In this document: piece by piece, positions 38,101 to 48,274 of the stretch | Layout: every line of letters starts with the position of its first letter | Position numbering within the stretch: position 1 is the stretch's first letter | Assembly: GCA_032718475.1 (NCBI GenBank) | Contig: JAUCBJ010009143.1 | Span: 62,001-126,000, forward strand | DNA from: Nemertoderma westbladi | Taxonomy: Eukaryota; Xenacoelomorpha; Nemertodermatida; Nemertodermatidae | Length of the DNA stretch: 64,000 nucleotides | Direction of reading: 5' to 3' | Position numbers and translations under genes: made by a program | Notes under the pieces: generated by a model | Told to the model about the DNA's origin: nothing | Databases searched by the model: none | What the model saw: only the letters and a program-made list of their open reading frames with translations

Positions 38101-41100
38101 TGCCTCTCGATTGTCCTCTGCAGTAGTACGCACGACCGAACAGGCGTTGGAAGGGCTTGAGATTATCCCAAAGGCCTGGATGGTCATCCAGTACTCCACC
38201 GGTTTCTGGTTGAGGTCTCCTTCGGGCCACCATAGAAATCGTAAGCTATCTCGATCCCTATCCAACACTTTGACTTGCAAGAACATGCCTTCTATATCGG
38301 AGGCGAAAGCAATCGAATATTGTCTCAATCTTAAAAGAATTCCCAACAAAGATTGAAGTAAGTTGGGTCCGGGTAACAATTCAGAGTTAAGGGATTGACC
38401 CATGTAAAGAGCGGAGCCATCAAACACTACTCTCACTTCGTGTGGTTTACCGGGTTTCGGAACGTAATGGTGAGTTAAATAATACGTTCTTTCAGTCACA
38501 GGTGTTTCTTCCGGTACTCTCTCCGCATATCCCTTATTAATGAATTTTTCCAGCTGTGTTTGATACATCGCTTTAGCTGATGAATTAGCCGTAAGGCGTC
38601 GATGGAGTTGCGCGATCCTTTTTTCCGCCAAAGGTCTGTTATTGATGAACTTCGGTTCTTTCTTGCGGAAAGGTAAACCGACTTCATACCTACCTTGATC
38701 TTTGAGGAAACATGTAGTTGTCTCTTGGATCTGCTTGGCCCTTTCCTCTTCCACCGACAAGGCTTTGTCGTAGGAATTGGGCTCTACCGCCTCTTGCGTA
38801 AAGAATCGTACAGCATGTTCATCCCGAATCTTGGCATTATGACGTTCAATGACGTCATTTAACTCGTCGTTATAAGCTTCTCGTTCAGATGGATAGAGAA
38901 GTTGACATAAGTTAACTTGATTTTGCCAAGCCTCGTTTTCCTTAAGGAGATCGATGGTATTCTCCTCATCAAAAAGCTGGTGAACATCGTCGTTATCTGA
39001 GGAGTATGGAATTCCCTCAGTTGAATCGTCTCCCTCACTAGCATCATCTTCCCATTCACTCACCTTGTAGACTCTCTCTTGCGTTAGTCTTTCTCTGAGT
39101 GTTCTACGGGAAGGGCCAGTAAAGTACCAACCCACTCTAGTTCTTACCGCATAGGTCTGTAGGGGCTGCGGTTGAGCAGGCCGTTTCTCTAACGTCTCCA
39201 GCGCCTCATGCGCGTTTTGGCCGATGAGTATTTGCACTCCAGGATAATCAGTCTGGAATCGAGGTATGTTCAGATGTTGGATGCTCTCATCCTCGTCCCA
39301 ATCATAAAGGTCTGCTTGAGTAGTAGCGAAGTTCTTTATAGCCACCATTTTCACTGACCTTATGCTGTGTTCTCCTAGTTCGTCTTGTGGGGTGGACAAC
39401 GCGCCTACATAATAATCAGCTGTTATTGTAGATTTCCAAACTTGCATTATGCCAGACATGTTGAGCTTAGTTTGGAACTTGGGTTGTCCAGCAAATATAT
39501 CTTCGGCTAACTCTTTATCGATGAATGTTCCTGTGCTGCCGGAGTCCAGGAGGGCGTTCACTACATAACTCCTCTTAGGTCTGTGAACCCTTACTTGCAC
39601 CACAGGAAACTCTCGGATCCCTACATTGGAGGATGTCTCTTTCCAAGGTGGTTGTCGTTCAGAAGTAGTTAGAGTAAAGTCGTTCTCTGTATCTTTCTCA
39701 TATGTCAGTGCTCGATACACTGCGGTATTTATCATGTAACAGGATTCGTTTTCGTCAGAGAACTCGTCTGTATAGAATCCTTCCATCTCAGATTGATCAG
39801 TGTCGTTCACATCACTGAATTGGACATGTAACTCGGAATCACTTACCTGATTCGGACTATTTCGATCGAATTCAGCGTGCAACAAGGTATGATGTTTCGC
39901 ACCACACTTTGCACACCTTATGTCTGAGAAACAGGTTCGTCGTTGGTGTCCTTGTCTGAGGCAATTATAACATAACCGCTTATCCCACATGACTTCGCGT
40001 CTCTCCGTTAATGATTTCTTTAGAAATTCATCACACCTATTCAAATAGTGGGTCCCGTCGCACAGTGCACATTTTGGTTTGATGTTACTTACCTTATTTT
40101 GAGTCACATTGTGTACACTTGCCTTTTCTTCGGGCTTTCTCACCTGAATTCTCTTGGGAGACGTGGGAGGAGTTTTTCTTACTTGTTCTCTCCTGTCATT
40201 TGTTCGAGACTTGAATTTACTTACCTGATCTTTAGGCATTTTATTCACGTAATAAGATCTATCCGTGTCCTTCCCGCTATCTTCTCCTTGTGAAGTCTGG
40301 CTTTCGCCGTCATCTGTATAACATACTGGGGTTATTTTTCTCCTAGAGACGGGTTTTTCACTTACCTTGTTTTCCGGTGTTTTCTCCCTAGACAGTTTCA
40401 GGAGCTGTAATTTCACTTCTCCATCCAAGAATGACATGAGATCAGCCATGGTAGGGTCTCGTCGCTGTTGTTCCATCATATAAAGTACTTTCTTATCCCA
40501 GCGTGTGCCTACCCCACCTTTCGGTAAAGTAGAAGCCACAGCTCCAATGACCATAGAACTTTGGTATTCATGAGACTTACCTAACCAATCTAATTGTCTA
40601 CAGATCTCTTGAATCTCATCGGAAAACTCTATTATCCCACTGCTGATGAACTTTCTGGGCGCTACTAATTTTGCATATAAATACTTAGCGATATTATTCC
40701 TATTACCATACCTGATGTTTAGTATATCCCAAACTTGTCTTAATCCGTCTGGATGGCCAATAAACTTTAACGCCATTAACTTGGGAGATCCTTCCAAGCA
40801 CTCGATGAGGTATCTAAGTTTTTCTCCATTAGATAGTACAGAGTTCTGTATGTTATCTTTGTAATATTCATTAAAAGGTAACCATTTCATCTCATCTCCG
40901 TTGAACTTGACGATCTCTCCAACCTTTACCGCTTGCCGGGCTTCGGTTCTAGCCATTTGACGCGTAAAACTTTCTTGGGCCATTGTGCTATTTAATATCG
41001 AGTTATCGGTATATAAATTTCTCGGATTATGATCCGGTCTATAGAGAATATCACTATCAACAGGTCTATAATTACCCTTAACAGGGTTCACTATAGGAGT

Positions 41101-43242
41101 TTCTACTTCGCTAGCAGTATAGATGCGTGTAGGCTCCACACCTTGCGCATGAGAGACTTCAGACCTAACGGGTTGACACATTGTTACAGAGGGTGGTGGT
41201 ATACCCTTTTGTGTGTTTACTAATTTATCGCGCTCTAGCGCGATACTTTGCTGCACTTCTTGCAACTCTAGCCTACTTTCCCTTACTGTGCCCTTGAACT
41301 GCTGGACAGTCTCCTGCATCTGTCCGAGCAGGATATCCATCCCCCGCCGTCTCTCGTCCACCCATTCGACCGCCGAAGCGGGAGTCGCCAACGTTGTAGC
41401 GGGCGGACGAGGGACAACGGGCGACAAATTGTGAATATTTCGCTCGGGGTCCAGGACCTGAACTGTCTCTTGGGCAGTTCTGCGGGGCACAGGTAGCTTA
41501 GTGCTATGCAGAGGGAATTTAGAGGTAGTTTCAGGGAGCACATGTGCGTCTCTCCCCGAAGGGGTGATTTCAAGAACAGGCCTAATTATTTCAGGCTCAT
41601 CTACTATCGTAGGGAGTCTTTCTATTTTAATTATTTGGTCTGCGGGCTCTGTACTACCTACTTTGGTGTTATTTAGTTGCCTTCTAACAGCTGGAGGCAA
41701 ATCAGGCAATTTCTGCCGGTGGAATGTTCTTTTGTGTCTGCTTAGACGAGATCTATTTCCTTTGCCTTCAGTATCGGTGGTATCGCCTTCTTCAGATGAT
41801 GTATATCCCTGTCTTTTGGGAGTAGATCGATTCATCATCCGCATATTACTAGCTGTTAACTGTTTACTGAAGTCGTCTTGCTTCTCTTGAAGCGTTTCCA
41901 ACTCCAGTTGGGCGATCTCTTCAGCCGCTTTCCGTTCTGCTTCTGCTGCTGCCGCTTTTGCCTCTGCCGCTGCCGCTTTTACCTCTGCCGCTGCTTCTGC
42001 TGCTTTTGCCTCTGCCGCTGCTTCTGCTGCTGCCGCTTTTGCCTCTGCCTCTGCTTTTGCTGCGGCCTTTCTGTCTTCTATACGTTTTTTCTTTACTTGT
42101 TCTTCTTGTTCTCTAACGATGCGGAGTTGTTCATCGAATTTAGCTTGGTTCGCCGCTAACCTATCCACATCAATCGCATCTAACACAAGTTTGGCTCCTT
42201 CGCTATTAGGGCTAAGTCCCTCTAGCCTTCTCCTCAACTCTTCATCTCCCACAAAACGCTGATAGTCTGACAGATAGATATCAATGGCATCCTTCTTATG
42301 CGGTTTCTCTGCCGTCGCTTCACTTTCCACTTGGGAAAAAGTAGCGTCTGTTGATTCTCCATGGGTTGAGCGCTCATCCAACTGAGCCTTCCACTGAGCT
42401 GCTCCCTGAACCTGGCGACTCACCCGTTGAAACCAAGTCTTTACGGCAACTTGCAACGACGTGTCTTGTTTTCTTTTAGAAGCCTCCTCAAAGGCGGATA
42501 AGATTAGCCTAATCCGCAGAACTCTTTCTCTAACTTGATAAAGCAGCGATCCCTGCTCTTGAGGTCCTTGAGGTTGTTGAAAAAGTTGCTTTTCTATTCG
42601 CTCCATAGAGCTGAAGAATCCCTGTGCGTATCCGGCTGCGGACCTCTTCCACACAGCTGGATCGATGGTTTCCTTGGCTACTCCCATCCTGTGTATGTCT
42701 TCCCAGGCAGCTTCTGATAAATCAAACGGGAGTCCGGGTCCGGGGAAGTTCCATTGCAACTCGACAATAGACTTCAGTTCTTCACTAGTGTAGCCCGCGT
42801 AGCTATCTCTAGTTGACCGTTGACTTCTCGCCCAATCGATCTGGTGTTCTTCCACCGCGATCAATAACCCAGCGAGCACGGCTGCAGGAAGGATGAGAAG
42901 GGGATCCGTATAAACCGCATCCGTCATCTCTGCTCCGCTCTCGGGTGTCAGCTCTACAGTATCCTCACTACCGGAGCTGCTGGGCCGCTGAGTAATAAGT
43001 TCTTGACTAGCGGGTTGTTGCTGTTCCGCTGCTTGTTGGTCCCGCTTGACCTGAGCTCGAGTGCCTATGATAGACCTACGATGTTGAACTAGCCTAGGTT
43101 CTGTTATTACTACTGGAGGGATGACCTTCCTCACAGTGGGAGGTGAACTGGATTTACGACCAGACGTTTGTACGTCTCTATCTGAGTCGCAGATAGTTAC
43201 ATCTAATAAACTGTCTGACAGGTTCTGCTTAGTATCAGACAT
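35176..43242 (-). CDS. gag-pol: BEL/Pao family B gag-pol polyprotein (2,688 residues), uninterrupted
   Basis: A single frame from an ATG at 43240-43242 encodes an unusually long polyprotein; family C needs 1,901 residues for the same domains. Residues 1-370 are an extra polar N-terminal gag region. Residues about 380-460 are an Ala/Glu/Lys coiled coil (AEAKAAAAEA repeats). The DUF1759-like core is near 780-870 (VKFNGDEMKWLPFNEYYK). Zinc knuckles lie at about 1060-1120 (CALC, CYNCLRQGHQRRTC, CAKCGAKHHTLLH). Retropepsin has LLDSGSTGTFID near 1233 with a standard Asp-Ser-Gly. RT has SDIEGMFLQV and YMDD near 1727. RNase H-like text is FGDASDMGIG near 1905. Integrase has H2C2 near 2288-2320 and catalytic acidic residues near 2360, 2420 and 2468, followed by DUF5641. 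No stop or frame break is seen, so the frame is under recent constraint or is young. Splice-donor-like motifs cluster near 39842-40575. Confidence 0.93.
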   Translation of the reverse strand: MSDTKQNLSDSLLDVTICDSDRDVQTSGRKSSSPPTVRKVIPPVVITEPRLVQHRRSIIGTRAQVKRDQQAAEQQQPASQELITQRPSSSGSEDTVELTPESGAEMTDAVYTDPLLILPAAVLAGLLIAVEEHQIDWARSQRSTRDSYAGYTSEELKSIVELQWNFPGPGLPFDLSEAAWEDIHRMGVAKETIDPAVWKRSAAGYAQGFFSSMERIEKQLFQQPQGPQEQGSLLYQVRERVLRIRLILSAFEEASKRKQDTSLQVAVKTWFQRVSRQVQGAAQWKAQLDERSTHGESTDATFSQVESEATAEKPHKKDAIDIYLSDYQRFVGDEELRRRLEGLSPNSEGAKLVLDAIDVDRLAANQAKFDEQLRIVREQEEQVKKKRIEDRKAAAKAEAEAKAAAAEAAAEAKAAEAAAEVKAAAAEAKAAAAEAERKAAEEIAQLELETLQEKQDDFSKQLTASNMRMMNRSTPKRQGYTSSEEGDTTDTEGKGNRSRLSRHKRTFHRQKLPDLPPAVRRQLNNTKVGSTEPADQIIKIERLPTIVDEPEIIRPVLEITPSGRDAHVLPETTSKFPLHSTKLPVPRRTAQETVQVLDPERNIHNLSPVVPRPPATTLATPASAVEWVDERRRGMDILLGQMQETVQQFKGTVRESRLELQEVQQSIALERDKLVNTQKGIPPPSVTMCQPVRSEVSHAQGVEPTRIYTASEVETPIVNPVKGNYRPVDSDILYRPDHNPRNLYTDNSILNSTMAQESFTRQMARTEARQAVKVGEIVKFNGDEMKWLPFNEYYKDNIQNSVLSNGEKLRYLIECLEGSPKLMALKFIGHPDGLRQVWDILNIRYGNRNNIAKYLYAKLVAPRKFISSGIIEFSDEIQEICRQLDWLGKSHEYQSSMVIGAVASTLPKGGVGTRWDKKVLYMMEQQRRDPTMADLMSFLDGEVKLQLLKLSREKTPENKVSEKPVSRRKITPVCYTDDGESQTSQGEDSGKDTDRSYYVNKMPKDQVSKFKSRTNDRREQVRKTPPTSPKRIQVRKPEEKASVHNVTQNKVSNIKPKCALCDGTHYLNRCDEFLKKSLTERREVMWDKRLCYNCLRQGHQRRTCFSDIRCAKCGAKHHTLLHAEFDRNSPNQVSDSELHVQFSDVNDTDQSEMEGFYTDEFSDENESCYMINTAVYRALTYEKDTENDFTLTTSERQPPWKETSSNVGIREFPVVQVRVHRPKRSYVVNALLDSGSTGTFIDKELAEDIFAGQPKFQTKLNMSGIMQVWKSTITADYYVGALSTPQDELGEHSIRSVKMVAIKNFATTQADLYDWDEDESIQHLNIPRFQTDYPGVQILIGQNAHEALETLEKRPAQPQPLQTYAVRTRVGWYFTGPSRRTLRERLTQERVYKVSEWEDDASEGDDSTEGIPYSSDNDDVHQLFDEENTIDLLKENEAWQNQVNLCQLLYPSEREAYNDELNDVIERHNAKIRDEHAVRFFTQEAVEPNSYDKALSVEEERAKQIQETTTCFLKDQGRYEVGLPFRKKEPKFINNRPLAEKRIAQLHRRLTANSSAKAMYQTQLEKFINKGYAERVPEETPVTERTYYLTHHYVPKPGKPHEVRVVFDGSALYMGQSLNSELLPGPNLLQSLLGILLRLRQYSIAFASDIEGMFLQVKVLDRDRDSLRFLWWPEGDLNQKPVEYWMTIQAFGIISSPSNACSVVRTTAEDNREAFSKEVIDNIKKDIYMDDNLKSLPPVEEAIEVAKGTVECLKRGGFRLTKFTSNSREFLESIPAEDRGAKDLDLIKDDLPETKTLGLKWDTERDILFFQLKQRDNPVRTKRICLSILSTYFDPLGFISPVILIARSLVQQMWLENHSWDDPLKGELLKQWMKWEDSLPAIEEFIISRSYFGHVLPTYSYQLHVFGDASDMGIGIVAYLRVETPDGIKVALVTSKALINNKLKVPRAELKAALYATAIGRNVTEQIDYTLEKTVYWTDALLVLEYITNEVCQFSVFVTNRVAIILSRTTMDQWRHCPGTINPADIASRGATPKELVNTPEWLGGPDFLYREEEEWPPHLTTAEIRQAKGAEKVKPKTRASKSKLFKPAVDLSVLFTSGDDALDQKPTATTKEVLKIRDKDWKSGIPDISQGLSPLLQRAIRHYSSWNRLCKAVTYLKRCFHHRYSGTKTNSDDAPSTSARVHVVKDLPQYKVPHRFLKEKISYQEHDETNKQMLRLLQCYEDSDKYFLLLRNPQMRLRDRFSSTMIDGLIRVGGRLTNAPLSFDTKFPILIRNLDIQIKMIVDVHSKLYHAGRERVLSEIRTRYYFYKPRRALNQVLRNCIPCRKAFSRPLTQREAELPRERVSYYEPPFTNTGVDLFGPIEVYRARTIVKRWCVIFVCMTCRAIHLDMVNDLSTNSFVLSLRRQIARFGTSNTMRSDKGTNFIGANNEIQAYVKDWNKRQVDDQLRITASSWTFNAADAPWWGGSWERLIRSVKTAFHFIVPCRAYLTDELLRTLMEEIAAYLNERPLMPVSSNPDSLEALTPAHFLLKKPVAMLPQSEITDGDEYCRRTWQLMQLLSRRFADHFEKHYLPTLQLRTKWFAQQENVSAGDMVLIVDPDLPRKRWQTGRIIETYISSDGLVRSVELVVMRRNFKKPGIVFETQQLNRPVGRLCLLERDRELSGNYGRQETLPTTTSLVQPTSRDSPT

Positions 43243-43377
43243 GACTATGTATACCGTTGAATGTCTACTGCTGTATTACAGTCTGAGTAAGTCTAGTAAC
43301 TCAGTATTACCTGCTAGCCTAGTAATTAATTACCGGTACTGCTACTCAGTGTAGCGTGATATATATAATATATTAGA

Positions 43378-43622
43378 ATACCGGTATACTTATAGTATAT
43401 ATAACTATATAAGTATTATTACAGACTAGGTTTATCACAGAATACCGGTATAATTTTAGCACAAATATATATAAATATATAATAGGCCTATCGGAATACC
43501 GGTATACAGCTTACAGTTTGTAGGATATATAATTCTGAAATAGAATTAATTACAAGTACCGGTATAATTTCAGCCTAGATTTATAGAAATAAAAATAATA
43601 GGCCTATCGTAAATACCGGTAT
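43378..43622. repeat. Five ATACCGGTAT palindromes at ~60-bp spacing
   Basis: Ten-base palindromes start at 43378, 43442, 43496, 43556 (first base G) and 43613, spaced 64, 54, 60 and 57 bases. AGGCCTATCG or AGGCCTA text repeats between them, so this is a degenerate tandem repeat in which the palindrome is the best conserved part. The site contains ACCGGT, resembling the core of Grainyhead/CP2-type sites; binding is speculative. Confidence 0.7.
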
Positions 43623-44559
43623 ATCAATTATTTTAAATAATTGAATTTCTGAATTTTAGGGTTACTTGGTTACTTTACTTACTTTATTACCGTTATTTGA
43701 GCAGTAATCCAAATGATATTGAGACCTAATGGTTGTAAGGTAGGCCTACGATTTATAAATCGTTAGATTTGATTTATAATTATATATACCCGTTTTAATG
43801 GGTTTTGTCAATGTTTGAAATAAATGTTATTATTTCTGGGGAGTAATCACTACACAAAGCGGTGCGCTTTCAGTGAAGTGTTACGTACAGGACACTAAAA
43901 CAAATAATACTAATTTACCTAAGTTACTTAATACTACAAATTACGTACAATTTGGGTTGAGATTACAATCTCTAAATAAACACAAAATTTTACAAAAACA
44001 CAAATACGAATTTTTAGGGTAATTTTACAAGAAGTCTACAAACCAGCCTAACAAAGGGTTAGAAAACTGGTTATTACAACGGACAGGGTACTACGGTATT
44101 TGAAATAATAAGTAGTAGTAAATACACTGCGTTGTCCAGATAGGAAAATACCACCGCCTGACGACCTATAGCCGTATCGCTATAGGTTCTACGTTATGTA
44201 TCACGGAGTGTTCCTACCTAGAAGTTAATAGAGCTAATCGAATGTGCCTATCAACCACTTTACAACACAAATATAATGCCTACAATAATTACTTCGGAAA
44301 GTACGGTACACTAAACCCTAAATTAGGTACGAGTACTTGTATAACAAATAATCAGTAGTTAAATATACTTGAACAGCTAAAAGAACCACGGCATCTGCTG
44401 GAGTGACCGATGCACAAAATCACCAGTCTTTACCTACGCCGAGCAGCCCGTGTAGTACCGAGGTTAATTTAACTATAGCGGTATGTATAACAAACACAAT
44501 TACTGTAGGAACAAACTTGGGGACTTGAATGTTGCGAATAATCGCATAAACTCTGAATA

Positions 44560-45130
44560 ATAAATATTACGCTACGCGTACAAACTACTCAAACAAAATA
44601 CAGACCGAACACTGACAGACTACTATCAAGCCTAAACAAACTACGGTATATGCAGACTCCGAAATGATTAGGGAGTATGCGCTCTAACCCAGTAGTGCGA
44701 CTTATTCTTTAGTCGGGGGTTTACCTTACAGCTTCGCTGCCCCTACTGCCTAATCGTACTTAATCGGACAGATGATCTACACACGCAGCAATCCGTTCAG
44801 ACCTAATAACAGCCAGACAACTATCCAGCCTACAAATTATCTAAATAAAATTATACGCTACCCGTACAGACTTACACAAACAAAGTACAGACTAAACGAT
44901 GGCAGACTACTCTCAAGCCTAAATAAATTACAGGACATGCAGACTCCGAAATGATTAGGGAGTATGCGCTCTAACCCAGTAGTGCGACTTATTCTTTAGT
45001 TGGGGGTTTACCTTACAGCGTTGCTGCCCCTACTTCCTAACCGTACTTAATCGGACAAGTGCTCTACACACACTGTAATTCGTTCGGACTTAACAGCAAT
45101 CAGACAACAGCTCAGCCTACAAATTGTCTG
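44560..45130. repeat. Two-copy 287-bp tandem duplication in family B leader
   Basis: The block with GACTCCGAAATGATTAGGGA and the following CTCTAACCCAGTAGTGCGAC occurs at about 44652 and 44939, with flanking text diverged by roughly a tenth by eye. GTTTACCTTACAGC follows in both. Confidence 0.85.
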
Positions 45131-45407
45131 TACAATCTGATCAGGTTTACACGCCTTCTGTTCAATACTGGCCTACAAACAAATAAAACTGACAGAAATA
45201 GGCCTAAGTAAAATCCCAATAAAAACCAGGCGTCCCCGATTAATTATTAAGACCTACCGGCATATATAATCAAATCGAATAATACTGCTGTACTTATACG
45301 GAAGTAGGTACCGGTCCGGATGATCAGGCAGTCAGGCCTACTGGTTACCGGTAGACCGGTACTTTCGACTTTATTGCTTACTGCAATAAAGAAGCTATAT
45401 CCTTTAA

Positions 45408-46270
45408 TGTTCGCGCTTTCAGACCTTTGGCAGTTTAACCCACCAAATTAAGATGTCTTCTAGATATTAAATCTGCTTTTAGTCTATGATAAGTATTTGA
45501 TTTACTACACTAGTCGAAACCAATCCGTGCGCGACCATTCACCCGCTGGATATTCCCGGGAGATTGGGTTCGACGGTTTAATTTTTATTGCTATGTAAGC
45601 CTAATGTATTATTCGACTGACAGTATTATATAATCTCTGACAATATTATTCACCTTCGGTAATATTAACAGTTCCTTTAGGACGTGGCGCTTTATCTATA
45701 TAAACAGAGTTATGACTTAAACTACTCACAACGATATGGCTTAATTATAATTCACATATATGGCGCATTCTTTAGGAATTGCTTCTTTAACAGACTCACT
45801 CATACACAATGCTGCACAATACTGCATACTAATCTGCCAATCTTCACTGATTTTAGTCACATATAAAAGGAACACAGGCTGACTCATGTAGGGTCTATCA
45901 AATAACATTAGATTCACTTCAAACCACTTTAACATAAGTCACAATCGTTATTGGTAACCTTTCTCTCTTACCTTCGGTATATCAAGAATATTGGGTTACG
46001 GGGTTATTTATCGTTATTCCAAATATAATAATCCATCAACCATATTATGAAGAACTGACAGTAAATAGCAGTATAAAACAACAACTGAACAGTTAGGTAG
46101 ATCGGTACGTCAGTACCGGTATGTCAGCAGGTAGTCGTTTGTTGCGGTCCGTTAAAGGATATATGCCCTTTATAATTAAACCTACTAGTGTACGACTAAA
46201 AAGCAGTACAGCACAAAATACTTCCAAGCCGTTCTTTCTTTGGCTGAAGACTGAATGTAAACACTGCACA
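45408..46270 (-). repeat. 863-bp terminal direct repeat, right copy (candidate 5' LTR)
   Basis: It is near-identical to 30942-31804. In the sense of family B it starts TGTGCAGTGTTTAC. A TATA-like TATAAAG lies at about 46168-46174 and would place a start near 46140. It ends GCGCGAACA. Its right border is exactly the first unit of SatB. Confidence 0.75.
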
Positions 46271-48274
46271 TGCACATTGGAAGCCTCGGCAACTGGGCCA
46301 TCAGCTCTCCCGATTAATCTACCTTCTACTTCCGCTCACTCGAAAGCCTCAGCAACAGGGCCACCAGCTCTCCCGATTAATCCACCTTCTACTTCCGCAC
46401 ACTTGAAGCCTCGGCAACTGGGCCTCCAGCTCTCCCGATTAATCCAACTTCTACTTCCGCTCACTTGAAAGCCTCAGCAACTAGGCCACCAGCTCTCCCT
46501 ATTAATCCACCTTCTACTTCCGCACACTTGAAGCCTCAGCAACTGGGCCAGCAGCTCTCCCGATTAATCCAGCTTCTACTTCCGCACACTCGAAGCCTCA
46601 GCAACTGGGCCACCAGCTCTCCCGATTATTCCACCTTCTACTTCCGCTCACTCGAAAGCCTCAGCAACTGGGCCACCAGCTCTAACGATTAATCCACCTT
46701 CTACTTCCGCACACTCGAAGCCTCAGCAACTGGGCCACCAGCTCTCCCGATTAATCCACCTTCTCCTTCCGCACACTTGAAGCCTCGGCAACTGGGCCAC
46801 CAGATCTCCCGATTAATCCAACTTCTACTTCCGCTCACTTGAAAGCCTCAGCAACTGGGCCACCAGCTCTCCCGATTAATCCACCTTCTACTTCCGCACA
46901 CTCGAAGCCTCATCAACTGGGCCAGCAGCTCTCCCGATTATTCAACCTTCTACTTCCGCACACTCGAAGCCTCATCAACTGGGCCAGCAGCTCTCCAAGT
47001 TAATTTACCTTCTACTTCCACACACTCGATGCCTCATCAACTGGGCCAGCAGCTCTCCAAATTAATTTACCTTCTACTTCCGCACACTCGAAGCCTCTGC
47101 AACTGTGCCAGCAGATCTCCAAATTAATTTACCTTCTACTTCCGCACACTCGAAGCCTCTGCAACTGTGCCAGCAGCTCTCCAAATTAATTTACCTTCTA
47201 CTTCCACACACTCGAAGCCTCATCAACTGGGCCAGCAGCTCTCCAAGTTAATTTACCTTCTACTTCCACACACTCGATGCCTCATCAACTGGGCCAGCAG
47301 CTCTCCAAATTAATTTACCTTCTACTTCCACACGCTCGAAGCCTCATCAACTGGGCCAGCAGCTCTCCCGATTATTCAACCTTCTACTTCCGCACACTCG
47401 AAGCCTCATCAACTAGGCCAGCAGCTCTCCAAGTTAATTTACCTTCTACTTCCACACACTCGATGCCTCATCAACTGGGCCAGCAGCTCTCCAAATTAAT
47501 TTACCTTCTACTTCCGCACAGTCGATGCCTCATCAACTGGGCCAGCAGCTCTCCCGATTATTCAACCTTCTACTTCCGCACACTCGAAGCCTCATCAACT
47601 AGGCCAGCAGCTCTCCAAATTAATTTACCTTCTACTTCCGCACGCTCGAAGCCTCATCAACTGGGCCAGCAGCTCTCCCGATTATTCAACCTTCTACTTC
47701 CGCACACTCGAAGCCTCATCAACTAGGCCAGCAGCTCTCCAAGTTAATTTACCTTCTACTTCCACACACTCGATGCCTCATCAACTGGGCCAGCAGCTCT
47801 CCAAATTAATTTACCTTCTACTTCCGCACAGTCGATGCCTCATCAACTGGGCCAGCAGCTCTCCCGATTATTCAACCTTCTACTTCCGCACACTCGAAGC
47901 CTCATCAACTAGGCCAGCAGCTCTCCAAATTAATTTACCTTCTACTTCCGCACAGTCGATGCCTCATCAACTGGGCCACCAGCTCTCCCGATTATTCCAC
48001 CTTCTACTACGGCACGCTCGAAGCCTCATCAACTGGGCCAGCAGCTCTCCCAATTATTCAACCTTCTACTTCCACACACTCGAAGCCTCATCAACTGGGC
48101 CAGCAGCTCTCCAAGTTAATTTACCTTCTACTTCCACACACTCGATGCCTCATCAACTGGGCCAGCAGCTCTCCAAATTAATTTACCTTCTACTTCCGCA
48201 CACTCGATGCCTCATCAACTGGGCCAGCAGCTCTCCCGATTAATTCACCTTCTACTTCCGCACACTCGAAGCCT

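Larger units (their letters stand above)
43243..45407 (-). other. Long 5' leader of family B with two kinds of repeat
   Basis: These 2.2 kb lie between the candidate 5' LTR and the gag ATG. They contain five roughly 60-bp units with ATACCGGTAT palindromes (43378-43622) and a two-copy 287-bp duplication (about 44560-45130). No gene is seen. A normal primer-binding site is not found next to the 863-bp repeat; the sense strand there reads TTAAAGGATATAGC. Confidence 0.55.
30942..46270 (-). mobile_element. 15.3-kb unit bounded by 863-bp direct repeats, carrying BEL/Pao family B
   Basis: Near-identical direct repeats of 863 bp (30942-31804 and 45408-46270) enclose a minus-strand BEL/Pao gag-pol. 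The repeats begin TGT and end ACA, as LTRs should. Against a simple LTR element, the flanks carry no target duplication (CAACC versus TGCAC). There is also no TGG primer site inside one repeat and no polypurine tract inside the other. It may be a very large BEL/Pao element whose flanks were changed by recombination between copies. Alternatively it may be an older element inside a larger duplicated unit. At 15.3 kb it would be well above the usual BEL/Pao size. Confidence 0.6.
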
